Positions 50,665-61,295 are shown, numbered from the stretch's first letter. The stretch is 64,000 nt of DNA from Streptomyces alanosinicus (GCF_014650595.1 NZ_BMVG01000003.1:434001-498000), one strand, 5' to 3'. Notes: generated by a model not told the origin, from the letters alone. Numbers and translations are program-made.

Positions 50665-52464
50665 ATGACGGTCCTGCCTGACGACGGGCTCTCACTGGCC
50701 GCCGAGTTCCCTGACACGACGCACGAGCAGTGGCAACGCCTGGTCGAGGGCGTACTGCGCAAGTCGGGCAAGGAAGTCTCGGGCGCGGCAGCTGAGGACA
50801 CCCTGTCCACGACGCTGGAGGACGGGCTGCGCACCCGGCCCCTCTACACCGCGCGCGACGACGCGCCCGACCCCGGCCTGCCCGGCTTCGCGCCGTATCT
50901 GCGCGGCGGCCGCCCCGAGGGCAACATCGCGGGCGGCTGGGACGTACGGCAGCGGCACACCGCGCTCGCGGAGCACACGGTCCTGGCCGACCTGGAGAAC
51001 GGCGGCACCTCGCTGTGGCTCGTGCTGGGCGAGGGCGGCATCCCGCTCGACGGGCTGGGCCGGGCGCTGGAGGGCGTCTACCTCGACCTGGCGCCGGTCG
51101 TCCTGGACGCGGGCCGGGACACCGGGCAGGCCGCCGAGGCGCTGCTGCGGCTGTACGCCGACAAGGGCGTGGACGCGGCGGCCGTACGCGGCAATCTGGG
51201 CGGCGACCCGCTCGGGTACGAGGCGCGTACCGGCACCGCCCTGGACTTCGCGTCGTACGCCGCCCTGGCCGCGCGCTGCGCCGAGCGGTACCCGGGTCTG
51301 CGCGCCCTGACCGTCGACGCGCTGCCGTACCACGAGGCGGGCGGCTCGGCCGCGCAGGAGCTGGGCGCCTCGCTCGCCACCGGTGTGGCCTATCTGCGCG
51401 ACCTCACCGAGGCGGGACTCGGCGTCGAACAGGCCGCGCGGCAGCTGGAGTTCCGGTACGCGGCCACCGCCGACCAGTTCCTCACCATCGCCAAGCTGCG
51501 GGCCGCGCGCCGGCTGTGGGCCCGGGTCGCCGAGGTCTGCGGGGCCCCGGGCGCGCAGGTGCAGCACGCGGTGACGTCGCCGGTGATGATGGCCCGCCGC
51601 GACCCGTGGGTGAACATGCTCCGTACGACCGTCGCGACGCTCGCCGCCGGGGTCGGCGGCGCCGACTCCGTGACCGTGCTGCCGTTCGACCACGCGATCG
51701 GGCTGCCCGACGCGTTCGCCCGTCGTATCGCCCGCAACACCTCCACGATCCTGATCGAGGAGTCCCATCTGGCCCGGGTCATCGACCCGGCGGGCGGCTC
51801 CTGGTACGTGGAGCGGCTCACCGACGAACTGGCCGAGGCCGCCTGGGAGTTCTTCCGGTCCATCGAGCGCGACGGCGGCCAGGCGGCCGTGCTGCGCTCC
51901 GGCCGGCTGCGCACCGATCTGGCCACGACCTGGGCGGAGCGCTCCAAGAAGCTGGCCAAGCGGCGCGAACCCATCACCGGTGTCAGCGAGTTCCCGCTGC
52001 TCACGGAGAAGCCGGTGGAGCGCGAGGCCGCGCCCGAGCCGCCGTCCGGCGGGCTGCCGCGGGTGCGCCGCGACGAGGCGTACGAGGAGCTGCGCGCCCG
52101 CTCCGACGCCCATCTCGCGGCGACCGGCGCCCGCCCCCGGATCTTCCTCGCCACGCTGGGCTCGGCCGCCGAGTACACCGCGCGCGCCACCTTCGCCGCC
52201 AATCTCTTCCAGGCGGGCGGCATCGAGCCGGTCACCGGGGGAAGCTTCGAGGAGAGCGGCGCCACCGAGGCCGTGCTGTGCTCCAGCGACGCCCTGTACG
52301 CCGAACAGGCCGAGCAGGCCGCGACGGCGCTGCGCGGTGCCGGTGCCCGGCAGGTGTTCCTGGCGGGCCGGGGCGACCACGCCGGCATCGACCGTTACGT
52401 CTTCGCGGGCTGTGACGCAGTGGACGTCCTGTCCGCGACCCTTGACCGCATGGGAGTGTCCTGA
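50665..52464 (+). CDS. mutA: Methylmalonyl-CoA mutase small subunit
   Basis: The 599-residue protein matches the non-catalytic mutase subunit: [20 protein letters not shown] near residue 85, [20 protein letters not shown] near 315, and [20 protein letters not shown] near 375. The C-terminal flavodoxin-like domain lacks the DxHxxG cobalamin motif, as expected for MutA. The ATG at 50665 is placed because TAGCAT ends 7 bases before it, which suggests a leaderless transcript. The mutA TGA overlaps the mutB ATG. The pair interconverts succinyl-CoA and methylmalonyl-CoA. Confidence 0.92.
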   Translation: MTVLPDDGLSLAAEFPDTTHEQWQRLVEGVLRKSGKEVSGAAAEDTLSTTLEDGLRTRPLYTARDDAPDPGLPGFAPYLRGGRPEGNIAGGWDVRQRHTALAEHTVLADLENGGTSLWLVLGEGGIPLDGLGRALEGVYLDLAPVVLDAGRDTGQAAEALLRLYADKGVDAAAVRGNLGGDPLGYEARTGTALDFASYAALAARCAERYPGLRALTVDALPYHEAGGSAAQELGASLATGVAYLRDLTEAGLGVEQAARQLEFRYAATADQFLTIAKLRAARRLWARVAEVCGAPGAQVQHAVTSPVMMARRDPWVNMLRTTVATLAAGVGGADSVTVLPFDHAIGLPDAFARRIARNTSTILIEESHLARVIDPAGGSWYVERLTDELAEAAWEFFRSIERDGGQAAVLRSGRLRTDLATTWAERSKKLAKRREPITGVSEFPLLTEKPVEREAAPEPPSGGLPRVRRDEAYEELRARSDAHLAATGARPRIFLATLGSAAEYTARATFAANLFQAGGIEPVTGGSFEESGATEAVLCSSDALYAEQAEQAATALRGAGARQVFLAGRGDHAGIDRYVFAGCDAVDVLSATLDRMGVS

Positions 52465-54638
52465 TGGGAATCCCCGACTTCTCCGGCATCGAGCTGGGGA
52501 CGCCGGCCGTCGACGGCAGTGCCGAACAGTGGCGTGCGGCCGTCGAGCGGGCGACCGGCGGCGAAGCCCCGCTGTGGGAGACCCCGGAGGGCATCGGGGT
52601 CAAGCCGCTGTACACCGGCCGTGACCTGGAGGGCCTGGACTTCCTGGGCACCTACCCGGGCGCCGCGCCGTATCTGCGCGGCCCCTACCCGACGATGTAC
52701 GTCAACCAGCCCTGGACGATCCGCCAGTACGCGGGCTTCTCCACCGCCGAGGAGTCCAACGCGTTCTACCGGCGCAATCTGGCGGCCGGCCAGAAGGGCC
52801 TGTCGGTCGCCTTCGACCTGCCCACGCACCGGGGTTACGACAGCGACCACCCGCGCGTGACCGGCGACGTCGGCATGGCGGGCGTGGCCATCGACTCGAT
52901 CTACGACATGCGCCGGCTGTTCGACGGCATTCCGCTGGACCGCATGACCGTGTCGATGACGATGAACGGCGCGGTGCTGCCGGTGCTGGCGCTGTACATC
53001 GTGGCGGCGGAGGAACAGGGCGTACCGCCCGAGAAGCTGGCCGGGACCATTCAGAACGACATTCTGAAGGAGTTCATGGTCCGCAACACCTATATCTATC
53101 CGCCGAAGCCGTCGATGCGGATCATCTCCGACATCTTCGCCTACACCTCGCAGCGGATGCCCCGCTACAACTCGATCTCCATCTCCGGCTACCACATCCA
53201 GGAGGCCGGTGCCACGGCCGATCTGGAGCTGGCGTACACCCTCGCGGACGGCGTCGAGTACATCCGCGCGGGCCGTGACGCGGGCCTGGACGTGGACGCG
53301 TTCGCGCCCCGGCTCTCCTTCTTCTGGGCGATCGGCATGAACTTCTTCATGGAGATCGCCAAGATGCGCGCGGCCCGGCTGCTGTGGGCGAAGCTGGTCT
53401 CCCAGTTCGAGCCGAAGAACACCAAGTCCCTGTCCCTGCGCACCCATTCGCAGACCTCGGGCTGGTCGCTGACCGCGCAGGACGTGTTCAACAACGTCAC
53501 GCGTACGGCCGTGGAGGCGATGGCCGCGACCCAGGGCCACACCCAGTCGCTGCACACCAACGCCCTCGACGAGGCGCTCGCCCTGCCGACCGACTTCTCC
53601 GCGCGCATCGCCCGCAACACCCAGCTGCTCATCCAGCAGGAGTCGGGCACCACCCGGGTCATCGACCCGTGGGGCGGCAGCGCGTACGTGGAGAAGCTGA
53701 CCTACGACCTCGCCCGCAAGGCCTGGGCGCACATCCAGGAGGTCGAGCAGGCGGGCGGCATGGCGCAGGCCATCGACGCCGGCATCCCCAAGCTGCGCGT
53801 GGAGGAGGCGGCGGCCCGCACCCAGGCGCGTATCGACTCCGGCCGCCAGCCGGTGATCGGCGTCAACAAGTACCGGGTGGACAGCGACGAGCAGATCGAG
53901 GTCCTCAAGGTCGACAACTCCTCGGTGCGCGCCCAGCAGATCGAGAAGCTGCGGCGGCTGCGCGAGGAGCGGGACGAGCAGGCCTGCCGGGATGCCCTGG
54001 ACGCGCTGACGCGGGCGGCCGACGGCAAGGAGAACCTGCTGGAGCTGGCCGTCCACGCGGCCCGCGCCAAGGCCACGGTGGGCGAGATCTCCGATGCCCT
54101 GGAGAAGGTGTACGGGCGGCACGCGAGCCAGATCCGTACGATTTCCGGCGTGTACCGCAACGAAGCAGGCCAGTCCCCGAACGTGGACCGCACCCGTGCC
54201 CTGGTGGACGACTTCGAGGAGGCCGAGGGGCGCCGTCCGCGCATCCTCGTCGCCAAGATGGGCCAGGACGGCCACGACCGCGGCCAGAAGGTGATCGCGA
54301 CCGCCTTCGCCGACCTCGGCTTCGACGTCGACGTCGGCCCGCTGTTCCAGACGCCGGAGGAGGTCGCCCGGCAGGCCGTCGAGGCGGACGTGCACGTGGT
54401 CGGGGTCTCCTCACTCGCGGCGGGCCATCTGACCCTCGTCCCGGCGCTGCGCGAGCAGCTCGCCGAGGAGGGCCGCGAGGACATCATGATCGTGGTCGGC
54501 GGGGTGATCCCGCCGCAGGACGTGCCGACGCTGCTGGAGATGGGTGCCACGGCCGTGTTCCCGCCCGGGACGGTGATCCCGGACGCGGCGTACGACCTGG
54601 TGAAGCGGCTGTCGGCCGACCTCGGCCACGAGCTGTAG
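52464..54638 (+). CDS. mutB: Methylmalonyl-CoA mutase large subunit
   Basis: The 724-residue catalytic subunit has the TIM-barrel part ([20 protein letters not shown] near residue 72; [20 protein letters not shown] near 245; [15 protein letters not shown] near 325). The C-terminal B12 domain shows [20 protein letters not shown] near residue 600, where His is the cobalt ligand. It rearranges methylmalonyl-CoA and succinyl-CoA using adenosylcobalamin. This supplies methylmalonyl-CoA for polyketides or disposes of propionate. It lies between mutA and meaB in the usual streptomycete order. Confidence 0.95.
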   Translation: MGIPDFSGIELGTPAVDGSAEQWRAAVERATGGEAPLWETPEGIGVKPLYTGRDLEGLDFLGTYPGAAPYLRGPYPTMYVNQPWTIRQYAGFSTAEESNAFYRRNLAAGQKGLSVAFDLPTHRGYDSDHPRVTGDVGMAGVAIDSIYDMRRLFDGIPLDRMTVSMTMNGAVLPVLALYIVAAEEQGVPPEKLAGTIQNDILKEFMVRNTYIYPPKPSMRIISDIFAYTSQRMPRYNSISISGYHIQEAGATADLELAYTLADGVEYIRAGRDAGLDVDAFAPRLSFFWAIGMNFFMEIAKMRAARLLWAKLVSQFEPKNTKSLSLRTHSQTSGWSLTAQDVFNNVTRTAVEAMAATQGHTQSLHTNALDEALALPTDFSARIARNTQLLIQQESGTTRVIDPWGGSAYVEKLTYDLARKAWAHIQEVEQAGGMAQAIDAGIPKLRVEEAAARTQARIDSGRQPVIGVNKYRVDSDEQIEVLKVDNSSVRAQQIEKLRRLREERDEQACRDALDALTRAADGKENLLELAVHAARAKATVGEISDALEKVYGRHASQIRTISGVYRNEAGQSPNVDRTRALVDDFEEAEGRRPRILVAKMGQDGHDRGQKVIATAFADLGFDVDVGPLFQTPEEVARQAVEADVHVVGVSSLAAGHLTLVPALREQLAEEGREDIMIVVGGVIPPQDVPTLLEMGATAVFPPGTVIPDAAYDLVKRLSADLGHEL

Positions 54639-54643
54639 CCGCG

Positions 54644-55648
54644 ATGGCCGCGATCGATCTCGATACCTATGTGAAGGGTGTGCTGGACGGGAGGCGGGCC
54701 CTGGTGGCCCGGGCCATCACGCTGGTGGAGTCCACCCGCCCCGGGCACCGGGCACTGGCACAGGAGTTGCTGACGCAGCTCCTGCCGCACAGCGGCCGGG
54801 CGCGACGGATCGGCATCAGCGGGGTGCCGGGTGTCGGCAAGTCGACCTTCATCGACGCGTTCGGCACGCTGCTGACCTCGCTGGGCCACCGGGTCGCCGT
54901 CCTCGCGGTCGACCCCTCCTCGACCCGCACCGGCGGCTCCATCCTGGGCGACAAGACCCGGATGGAGCGGCTCGCGGTGGACCCGGCGGCCTTCGTCCGT
55001 CCCTCCCCCAGCGCGGGCACGCTCGGCGGGGTCGCGAAGGCGACCCGGGAGTCGATGGTCGTGATGGAGGCGGCGGGCTACGACGTGATCCTCGTGGAGA
55101 CCGTCGGCGTCGGCCAGTCGGAGACTGCGGTGGCCGACATGGTCGACTCCTTCCTTCTGCTGACCCTGGCCCGCACGGGCGACCAGTTGCAGGGCATCAA
55201 GAAGGGCGTCCTGGAGCTGGCCGACGTGATCACCGTCAACAAGGCGGACGGCCCGCACGAGCGGGACGCGAAGGCCGCCGCCCGCGAACTGGCGGGCGCG
55301 CTCCGGCTGATGCACGGCAAGGACGCGTTCTGGACTCCGCCGGTGCTCAGTTGCAGCGCCCGGGAATCGACCGGTCTCGAACTGGTCTGGGAGCGTCTGG
55401 AACAGCATCGCGCCCTGCTGGACTCCGCCGGGCGGCTGACCGCCAAGCGGCGCGATCAGCAGGTCGGCTGGACCTGGGCGATGGTCCGCGACGAACTCCT
55501 CGGCCGGCTGCACGCCGACCCGGCGGTACGCGAGGCCGCCCCGGACCTCGAACGCCAGGTCAGGGAGGGCAGGTTGACCGCGACAAGAGCAGCGGAACGC
55601 ATCCTGGAGACGTTCGAGGAACGTACGACTCCCCCGGCCGGAGCCTGA
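54644..55648 (+). CDS. meaB: Methylmalonyl-CoA mutase-associated GTPase MeaB
   Basis: The 334-residue G3E GTPase starts at the ATG at 54644, five bases after mutB. P-loop ISGVPGVGKSTFIDAFG is near residue 60 and LAVDPSSTRTGGSILGDKTR near 85. The switch segment is ILVETVGVGQSETAVADMVD near 148, and the base-specificity motif is VNKADG near 200. MeaB loads cobalamin and protects the mutase from inactivation. The long frame upstream of this ATG, inside mutB, is a shadow. Confidence 0.93.
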   Translation: MAAIDLDTYVKGVLDGRRALVARAITLVESTRPGHRALAQELLTQLLPHSGRARRIGISGVPGVGKSTFIDAFGTLLTSLGHRVAVLAVDPSSTRTGGSILGDKTRMERLAVDPAAFVRPSPSAGTLGGVAKATRESMVVMEAAGYDVILVETVGVGQSETAVADMVDSFLLLTLARTGDQLQGIKKGVLELADVITVNKADGPHERDAKAAARELAGALRLMHGKDAFWTPPVLSCSARESTGLELVWERLEQHRALLDSAGRLTAKRRDQQVGWTWAMVRDELLGRLHADPAVREAAPDLERQVREGRLTATRAAERILETFEERTTPPAGA

Positions 55649-55969
55649 ACGGACGGGCCCGGACCGCGACGCTGACCTACGCGGGGGGCGACCCGGGGGT
55701 TCAGCGGCCGGGCCCGGGGCCTCTCCCGGATCCGGGACCAGGGCCCTCGGCCCCGGATAGCGATGCCACGACTTGCCACCGCATGCCGCGGCCGCCGGCG
55801 CACGCCGGCCGCCAGGATCCGCCGCCCGACCGAGGCGGGGTGACCCGCCCGGCAGCCCCGACGCAAGGCCCCCGTGCGCGCCCCCGTGCACCCTGTCGCC
55901 GCGTTCGAACATCTCCCGCCGGCCGTCCGGCGCTCCGCGCGATCCCGGCGCCCGGTTGAGGGCCTCTGC
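55649..55969. other. Non-coding stretch after meaB
   Basis: I see no gene in these 321 bases. An inverted repeat (CGGCCGCCGGCG-CACG-CCGGCCG) near 55790-55813 may act as a terminator. The rest is probably decayed sequence from the ABC exporter that follows. Confidence 0.4.
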
Positions 55970-56425
55970 GCTACGACACGGGCTGGTCGGAACACGAACA
56001 CGCGCAACTCGACCTGACCATGCTGTCCGCGTTGCGCTCCATGCCGAAGCTGGTCGGGACGACCTTGCGGATGGCGTGGCACGCGGACCCGCGCGCCCTG
56101 CTCGCCGTCGCCTTCAGCGAGATCGGACAGGGCATCGCGGCAGCCGTCGGACTGCTCGCGGTGAATGCGGTCATGCACGCGCTGCTCGGCTCGGGCGGAT
56201 CGGCACCACGCAGTACCTGGCCGCCGCTGCCTCGGTCGAACGGGAAGCCATCGACGACCCGGACTTCCGCAGGCTGATCGACGTCGCCCAGTACGGTGCG
56301 GCATCCGCCGGCACGCCGCCCGGAACCGGGCCGTCGTCCTGGTCACCCACCGCATGTCCGGCGTCCGGCACGCCGACCCACCGTCGTGGACCCCGCGTGA
56401 CCCGTCGCCATCCACATGCGACCGG
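55970..56425 (+). pseudogene. Remnant of an ABC exporter gene
   Basis: One frame reads RYDTGWSEHEHAQLDLTMLS then MRMAWHADPRALLAVAFSEI-like sequence and GIAAAVGLLAVNAVMHALLG. That is the start of a fused membrane/ATPase exporter. It breaks, and another frame gives TQYLAAAASVEREAIDDPDF and RRLIDVAQYGAASAG. A last scrap reads VLVTHRMSGVRHAD, the ATPase end. Most of the transporter (over 400 residues) is deleted. It is a relic. Confidence 0.65.
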
Positions 56426-56429
56426 CTAA

Positions 56430-56891
56430 CCCCCTCCTATCGGGCGATATATCTATCAATGGGGAAGAAATCATCCAGTCTCACGTCAATGCATGACTGA
56501 GGTGAAGAAATTGTGGCGATGCTGGCGCCTGATGCGGATTACATAATCATGCTTGACGCCCTGGAGCCCCCATGTGATGATCGCTTAATCCGCCAGTTGA
56601 CGGAGTGGTGTAACGGGGCGGGTGCTGCGAACCAACGCAACGGGGGCACAAGAAATGCTGAGATATCTACCTGCCGCGCTTTCAGGTTCACTTGCCGGTG
56701 ATAGGGCAGTCAGCCCCACGGCGTTTGTGCGTTCTCTGTCCGACCCAGGGCTGTGATCACGCCCCGCGAGCGTGCGGTCCCTCTTAATGAAGATGCCCGC
56801 ATGGGCCGTCGGGGCTGAAATCGCCTTCATTGCACGATAGTCCCCGGCTAGTTTCAGCTCATCCATCCAGCTGACTTCGAGGGAATTTCAT
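56430..56891. other. Lower-GC leader region of the biosynthetic cluster
   Basis: This 462-base stretch has lower GC than its surroundings and probably holds the promoter for the sugar/NRPS genes. It holds one small possible frame, at 56513-56701 (next entry). No clear operator or riboswitch is seen. Confidence 0.45.
56513..56701 (+). CDS. Possible small protein, unrecognised
   Basis: A GTG eight bases after GAGGTG opens 62 codons beginning VAMLAPDADYIIMLDALEPP, then CDDRLIRQLTEWCNG. The first half looks protein-like and the second does not. It may be a truncated gene or chance. Confidence 0.3.
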   Translation: MAMLAPDADYIIMLDALEPPCDDRLIRQLTEWCNGAGAANQRNGGTRNAEISTCRAFRFTCR

Positions 56892-57830
56892 ATGAAGAAG
56901 CGGGCGGTTGTCGTGGGCGGGGCCGGATTCGTAGGCTCGCACCTGTGCGAACGGCTCCTTGCGGAAAGCTACGAAGTCCTCTGTCTCGACAACTTCAGCA
57001 CGGGTACGCGCGCCAACCTCTCCCACCTGCTCGACGTCGGCCCCATCGAGGTGGTCAGCCATGATGCGACAGAGCCGCTGCGCATCGACGGCCCTGTCGA
57101 CGTGGTGCTGAACCTCGCGTCGCCGGCCAGCCCGGTCGACTATCTGCGGCTTCCCGTCGAGACACTGAAAGTCGGATCCATCGGCACCCTGAACACTCTT
57201 GAGTTAGCTCGGGAGCGAGGGGCGAAGTATCTGTTCGCTTCCACGAGCGAGGTGTACGGAGATCCCCAGGTCCATCCGCAGCAGGAAAGCTACTGGGGAC
57301 ATGTGAACCCGATCGGCGTGCGTTCTGTGTATGACGAAGGGAAGCGGTTCTCGGAATCCGCCGTCACGACGTATCGCAAATTTTACGGCCTCGATGCATC
57401 TATTTTCCGCATCTTTAACACGTACGGGCCACGCATGAGGCAGAACGACGGTCGGGCGATTCCCACGTTCATCACTCAGGCGCTCCGGTCCGAACCCATC
57501 ACAATATCTGGAGACGGACAGCAGACCAGGTCGGTCTGCTATGTGTCCGATTTGGTCGAAGGAATTGTGCGGCTGCTGCGCTCGGAACACAACGGACCCG
57601 TCAATCTGGGGAACCCCGAGGAAATGACCATGCTCGATCTCGCGATGCTCATCAGGACGGAGTGCGGATCAGCATCGGAAATAGAGTTCATACCGCGCCC
57701 GCAGGACGACCCGGAGCGCCGCAAGCCAGATATATCGCTGGCCAAAGGCGTGCTCGGCTGGGCTCCCGAGGTGCCGACAGCAGAAGGTCTGAAGCGGACC
57801 ATCTCGTGGTTCGCTGATTCAATTCGCTGA
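56892..57830 (+). CDS. NDP-sugar SDR, UDP-glucuronate decarboxylase (UXS)-like
   Basis: The 312-residue extended SDR has the NAD motif VVGGAGFVGSHLCERL at the N-terminus. STSEVYGDPQVHPQQESYWG near residue 118 continues VNPIGVRSVYDEGKR, with catalytic YxxxK. This spacing and the ESYWGHVNPIG segment are those of UDP-xylose synthases. C-terminal RPQDDPERRKPDIS is the usual sugar-nucleotide site. It would oxidise C4 of an NDP-sugar, with decarboxylation if the substrate is a uronate. It is the first gene of the cluster, and GAGGGAA precedes the ATG. Confidence 0.82.
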   Translation: MKKRAVVVGGAGFVGSHLCERLLAESYEVLCLDNFSTGTRANLSHLLDVGPIEVVSHDATEPLRIDGPVDVVLNLASPASPVDYLRLPVETLKVGSIGTLNTLELARERGAKYLFASTSEVYGDPQVHPQQESYWGHVNPIGVRSVYDEGKRFSESAVTTYRKFYGLDASIFRIFNTYGPRMRQNDGRAIPTFITQALRSEPITISGDGQQTRSVCYVSDLVEGIVRLLRSEHNGPVNLGNPEEMTMLDLAMLIRTECGSASEIEFIPRPQDDPERRKPDISLAKGVLGWAPEVPTAEGLKRTISWFADSIR

Positions 57831-57868
57831 TCCCGTGCGTTGAACAAGAGGCCCGGAGGCCCAGGAAA

Positions 57869-58909
57869 ATGCGCGTATTACTAACCGGACACCAGGGGTA
57901 CATCGGTACGGTGCTGGCGGATATGTTGAGGTCCGCCGGTCATGACGTACGGGGCCTGGACATCGGTCTCTTCGCCGACGCTTGGTGCGGCCCGGAGAAA
58001 GCGGACCCGGAAGGCATCCGTGCGGACGTCCGGGACAGCGATATCGCGCACTGCGCGGACACCGACGCGGTGATTCACCTGGCCGCCCTCTCCAATGATC
58101 CATCAGGGGCGCTCCGACCACGTCTCACCGAGGAGATCAATTTTCGGGCCACCCTGCGGTTGGCGACTGCCGCGAAGGCCGCCGGCGTGGAGCGCTTCCT
58201 CTTCTCGTCGTCCTGCAGCATCTACGGCAGCGGCTCGGACGCTCCTCGCACCGAGGACGACGAGGTGGCGCCGCTGACCGAATACGCCCAGTCCAAGATC
58301 CAGTCGGAGGAAGCACTGGGCGAGCTCGCCTCTCCCACGTTCGCCCCCACATATCTGCGCAATGCCACCGCCTATGGTTTCTCCCCTCGCCTGCGTACCG
58401 ATCTCGTGGTCAACGACCTGACGGCCACGGCCTTCGCGACAGGACGCATACTCCTCAAGTCCGACGGAACCGCCTGGCGCCCCCTCATCCACGTCGAGGA
58501 CATCGCGCACGCCTTCACCGTGCTGCTGGACGCGCCGACCGAGCTCATCACCCATCGTGCCTACAACGTCGGCATCGACGAGGAGAACTATCTGGTGCGC
58601 GATGTCGCGCAGATCGTCCAAGAGGAGATCCCAGGCTCCAGACTGGAGTTCGAGAGCGGAGCGTCAGCCGATCGGCGAAGCTACCGTGTCGATTTCGGCC
58701 GACTCGCTCGGGAGGTGCCCGCCTTCCGGCCCCGATGGACCGTACGCAAAGGCGTTCAGCACCTGGCGGAGATGTTCACGGCCCATGGCATCCCATCCGA
58801 TCGGCTCCTCGGTCCGGATTACCGCCGCCTGAACACACTGCAGGCGTCCGTCGCCGCGGGCGAGGTCACACCGGACTTCCGGGTGCGCCATACCGAGGAC
58901 GCGAGGTGA
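57869..58909 (+). CDS. NAD-dependent epimerase/dehydratase (extended SDR)
   Basis: The 346-residue protein begins MRVLLTGHQGYIGTVLADML (TGxxGxxG). It has FLFSSSCSIYGSG near residue 120 and catalytic YAQSKIQSEE near 147. PLIHVEDIAHAFTVLLDAP near 210 is the usual substrate-side segment. It is closest in feel to NDP-hexose 4-epimerases or reductases acting on 4-keto sugars. The exact reaction is not evident. Its stop overlaps the next start as GTGA, so it is co-translated with the RmlC-like epimerase. Confidence 0.8.
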   Translation: MRVLLTGHQGYIGTVLADMLRSAGHDVRGLDIGLFADAWCGPEKADPEGIRADVRDSDIAHCADTDAVIHLAALSNDPSGALRPRLTEEINFRATLRLATAAKAAGVERFLFSSSCSIYGSGSDAPRTEDDEVAPLTEYAQSKIQSEEALGELASPTFAPTYLRNATAYGFSPRLRTDLVVNDLTATAFATGRILLKSDGTAWRPLIHVEDIAHAFTVLLDAPTELITHRAYNVGIDEENYLVRDVAQIVQEEIPGSRLEFESGASADRRSYRVDFGRLAREVPAFRPRWTVRKGVQHLAEMFTAHGIPSDRLLGPDYRRLNTLQASVAAGEVTPDFRVRHTEDAR

Positions 58910-59520
58910 CGGCCGAGCAGTGCAGGACCGCCGGCGGGATCGGCGTCACCGCGACCGACATCGACGGGCTTCTCCTCATCACTCCACGTCCACGGCGGGA
59001 CGACCGGGGGTGGTTCAGCCGAACATACTGCGCGGTTGACTACGCCGCGCTGGGCCTCGACCATCCCCTGGTCCAGGAGAACCAGTCGCGTTCGCGCCGC
59101 GGTGTGATCCGGGGCCTACATGTACGCGCGGATCTCGACGAGGCCAAATTCGTGCGAGTGGTGCGCGGCTCACTTTTCGACGTGGTGGTGGACCTGCGGC
59201 CGCGTTCGAGGACATTTCTGCAGGTCCGCACATTCGAGCTGAATGACGAGGACCCACGTCACCTTCGTGTCCCGCCCGGGTGCGCGCACGGCTTCCAGGC
59301 ACTCTCGGCCGAAGTGGACGTGCTGTACGGCGTGGACGTGCCGTACAACCCGGTCAAGGACGTGACCCTCGCCTGGAACGATCCGCTCCTGGGCATTCGC
59401 TGGCCGCTGCCCGGGCCCATCCTCTCCGAACGTGACCGCGAAGCGCCATCGGTGTCGGCTCTGCGGCCGCGATTCGACGATTGGTTCGGTGGATACGGGC
59501 CGGCTCCCGGTAGCTCATGA
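58906..59520 (+). CDS. dTDP-4-dehydrorhamnose 3,5-epimerase (RmlC)-like
   Basis: The 204-residue cupin starts at GTG (VTAEQCRTAGGIGVTATDID). Family motifs are DDRGWFSRTY near residue 32, SRSRRGVIRGLHVRADLDEA near 62 (His is the catalytic base), VRVVRGSLFDVVVDLRPRS near 85, and LRVPPGCAHGFQALS near 118. It epimerises C3 and/or C5 of an NDP-4-keto sugar. RGLH is followed by VRA rather than the usual YQ, which may mark changed specificity. Overlaps of 4 bases at both ends tie it to its neighbours. Confidence 0.85.
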   Translation: MTAEQCRTAGGIGVTATDIDGLLLITPRPRRDDRGWFSRTYCAVDYAALGLDHPLVQENQSRSRRGVIRGLHVRADLDEAKFVRVVRGSLFDVVVDLRPRSRTFLQVRTFELNDEDPRHLRVPPGCAHGFQALSAEVDVLYGVDVPYNPVKDVTLAWNDPLLGIRWPLPGPILSERDREAPSVSALRPRFDDWFGGYGPAPGSS

Positions 59521-61295
59521 CGACAGACAGCCATCCCACCGAGAGGGCAGAACTCGTGATCCTGGAGGCACAACCCGGAAGCGTGGTGACGTGGGGAGAC
59601 GTCGGCGCCACGAAAGGCGGGCAGATCGGCGTCGTGTTGGGCGCGGTCAACGGCACGGATCAGTTGATCACGGCCGTCGGTCAGTGGGACGGCTCGGGCG
59701 ACGGCATCGTGGTCATAGCGAATGACGAATTCGCCGAGTCCATTGAGGGGTTCTCCGCCCCGCTGGGAGTTCACACCCAGGACAGTGTGACGCTCAAGAC
59801 CTCCGAACTCACCGTGCTGGGACGGATACAGGCAGACGCGTTGGCCCGCGTCCTGCGTGAACGCACCAAGGCGTCGGCCCGTTGGTTCCATGACGCCTAC
59901 CATGTGCCGAGGCAACCCGACAAGAGCACCGCGGTCGCCTACTCAGGGCGGGTGTTCGACCACCAGGAGCTGGAGTTCGCGGTAGACGCCTCCCTTGACT
60001 TCTGGCTGACGATGGGGCGGTTCGCCGACCGGTTGCAGCGGAATCTCGCCTCGTATCTCGGTGTTCGGCGGACCCTGCTGGTCAACTCGGGGTCGGCCGC
60101 GAACCTTGTCGCGGTGTCCGCTCTGACCTCACCGCTGCTCGGGGAACGCGCGCTGCAGCCCGGTGACGAAGTCATCACCACGGCCTGCAGTTTTCCCACC
60201 ACGGTCAACCCCATCCTGCAGAACGACTGCGTCGCCGTGCTCGTGGACACCGATCCGGTGTCCGGCAATATCGACGTGAGTCAGCTGGAAGCGTCGCTGA
60301 GCAGTCGTTCCAAGGCCGTCATCCTCGCGCACGCCCTGGGAAACCCGTTCGACCTCGAACGCGTGCGTGAGTTCTGCGATCGGAACGGCCTCTGGCTCAT
60401 CGAGGACACATGCGACGCCCTGGGATCCCTCTACGACGGGAAACCCGTCGGCAGCTTCGGCGACTTGTCGACACTCTCCTTCTATCCGGCCCACCACATC
60501 ACGACGGGCGAAGGCGGCGCTGTCAACGTCGTCTCCGAGCCCCTCTTCCAGCGCATCGTCGAGAGCGTGCGGGACTGGGGACGCGACTGCTGGTGCAAGT
60601 CGGGTCAGGACAATGTGTGCGGAAAGCGATTCTCGTACCCACTCGGCGATCTTCCACCGGGATACGACCACAAGTTCGCCTACAGCCACCTCGGCTACAA
60701 CCTGAAACCCACCGACTGGCAGGCCGCGATCGGCTGCGCCCAGTTCGAGAAGCTGGAGGAGTTCAACCGTCTGCGCCGGCGCAACTGGAGTCTCATGCAC
60801 GAGGTCTTCCAGGAGTACGAGGACCTCTTCGAGTTGCCGAGGGCGGAGCCGAAGTCCGACCCCAGCTGGTTCGGGTTCAAGGTGTTGCTGCGCGAGGACG
60901 CCCCGTTCGACCGGAACACCCTTGTGGCATATCTGGAGGCGGAGCGCGTACAGACCCGCATGATGTTCGCGGGCAACATCATGCGACAGCCCGCCTACCA
61001 CGGTCGGCTGCGGGCCGACGGGATGCCGGCCACCCGGAGCATCGGTCCCCTCGAAGGCGCCGACCGACTGATGACCTCCTCCTTCTTCCTCGGTGTCTAT
61101 CCGGGGCTCACCGAGTCGCACATCCAGCGGGTCGCGGATGTCCTGCGCCGGTTCGTCGATGACCTGGCCGGCGACGCGTCCCCCTCCGCAGCCGCGAACG
61201 CGCACGCCCTGCGGCTGGCCGCTCGTGATCTGTCGCCACGCCGCCAAGCGGTTCGGGAGATGCGCGCAGAGGAACTCAAGCACCAGGACTCGTGA
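59517..61295 (+). CDS. E1/ColD/SpnQ-type NDP-4-keto-hexose 3-dehydrase with extra N-terminal domain
   Basis: The 592-residue protein has a normal 3-dehydrase from about residue 120. VNSGSAANLVAVSAL is near 182. SFYPAHHITTGEGGAVNV near 325 has His where aminotransferases have the PLP Lys. DWGRDCWCKSGQDNVCGKRF near 355 carries cysteines for the 2Fe-2S cluster. It removes the C3 hydroxyl of a 4-keto sugar with an electron donor. Residues 1-110 (GSVVTWGDVGATKGGQIGVV, LGAVNGTDQLITAVGQWDGS) are extra compared with RfbH/SpnQ (about 440) and form an unrecognised compact domain. Confidence 0.85.
   Translation: MTTDSHPTERAELVILEAQPGSVVTWGDVGATKGGQIGVVLGAVNGTDQLITAVGQWDGSGDGIVVIANDEFAESIEGFSAPLGVHTQDSVTLKTSELTVLGRIQADALARVLRERTKASARWFHDAYHVPRQPDKSTAVAYSGRVFDHQELEFAVDASLDFWLTMGRFADRLQRNLASYLGVRRTLLVNSGSAANLVAVSALTSPLLGERALQPGDEVITTACSFPTTVNPILQNDCVAVLVDTDPVSGNIDVSQLEASLSSRSKAVILAHALGNPFDLERVREFCDRNGLWLIEDTCDALGSLYDGKPVGSFGDLSTLSFYPAHHITTGEGGAVNVVSEPLFQRIVESVRDWGRDCWCKSGQDNVCGKRFSYPLGDLPPGYDHKFAYSHLGYNLKPTDWQAAIGCAQFEKLEEFNRLRRRNWSLMHEVFQEYEDLFELPRAEPKSDPSWFGFKVLLREDAPFDRNTLVAYLEAERVQTRMMFAGNIMRQPAYHGRLRADGMPATRSIGPLEGADRLMTSSFFLGVYPGLTESHIQRVADVLRRFVDDLAGDASPSAAANAHALRLAARDLSPRRQAVREMRAEELKHQDS

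Noticed and set aside
53384..54643. Long frame leading into meaB
   Set aside because: This is a shadow of mutB in another frame; MeaB similarity starts at 54644.
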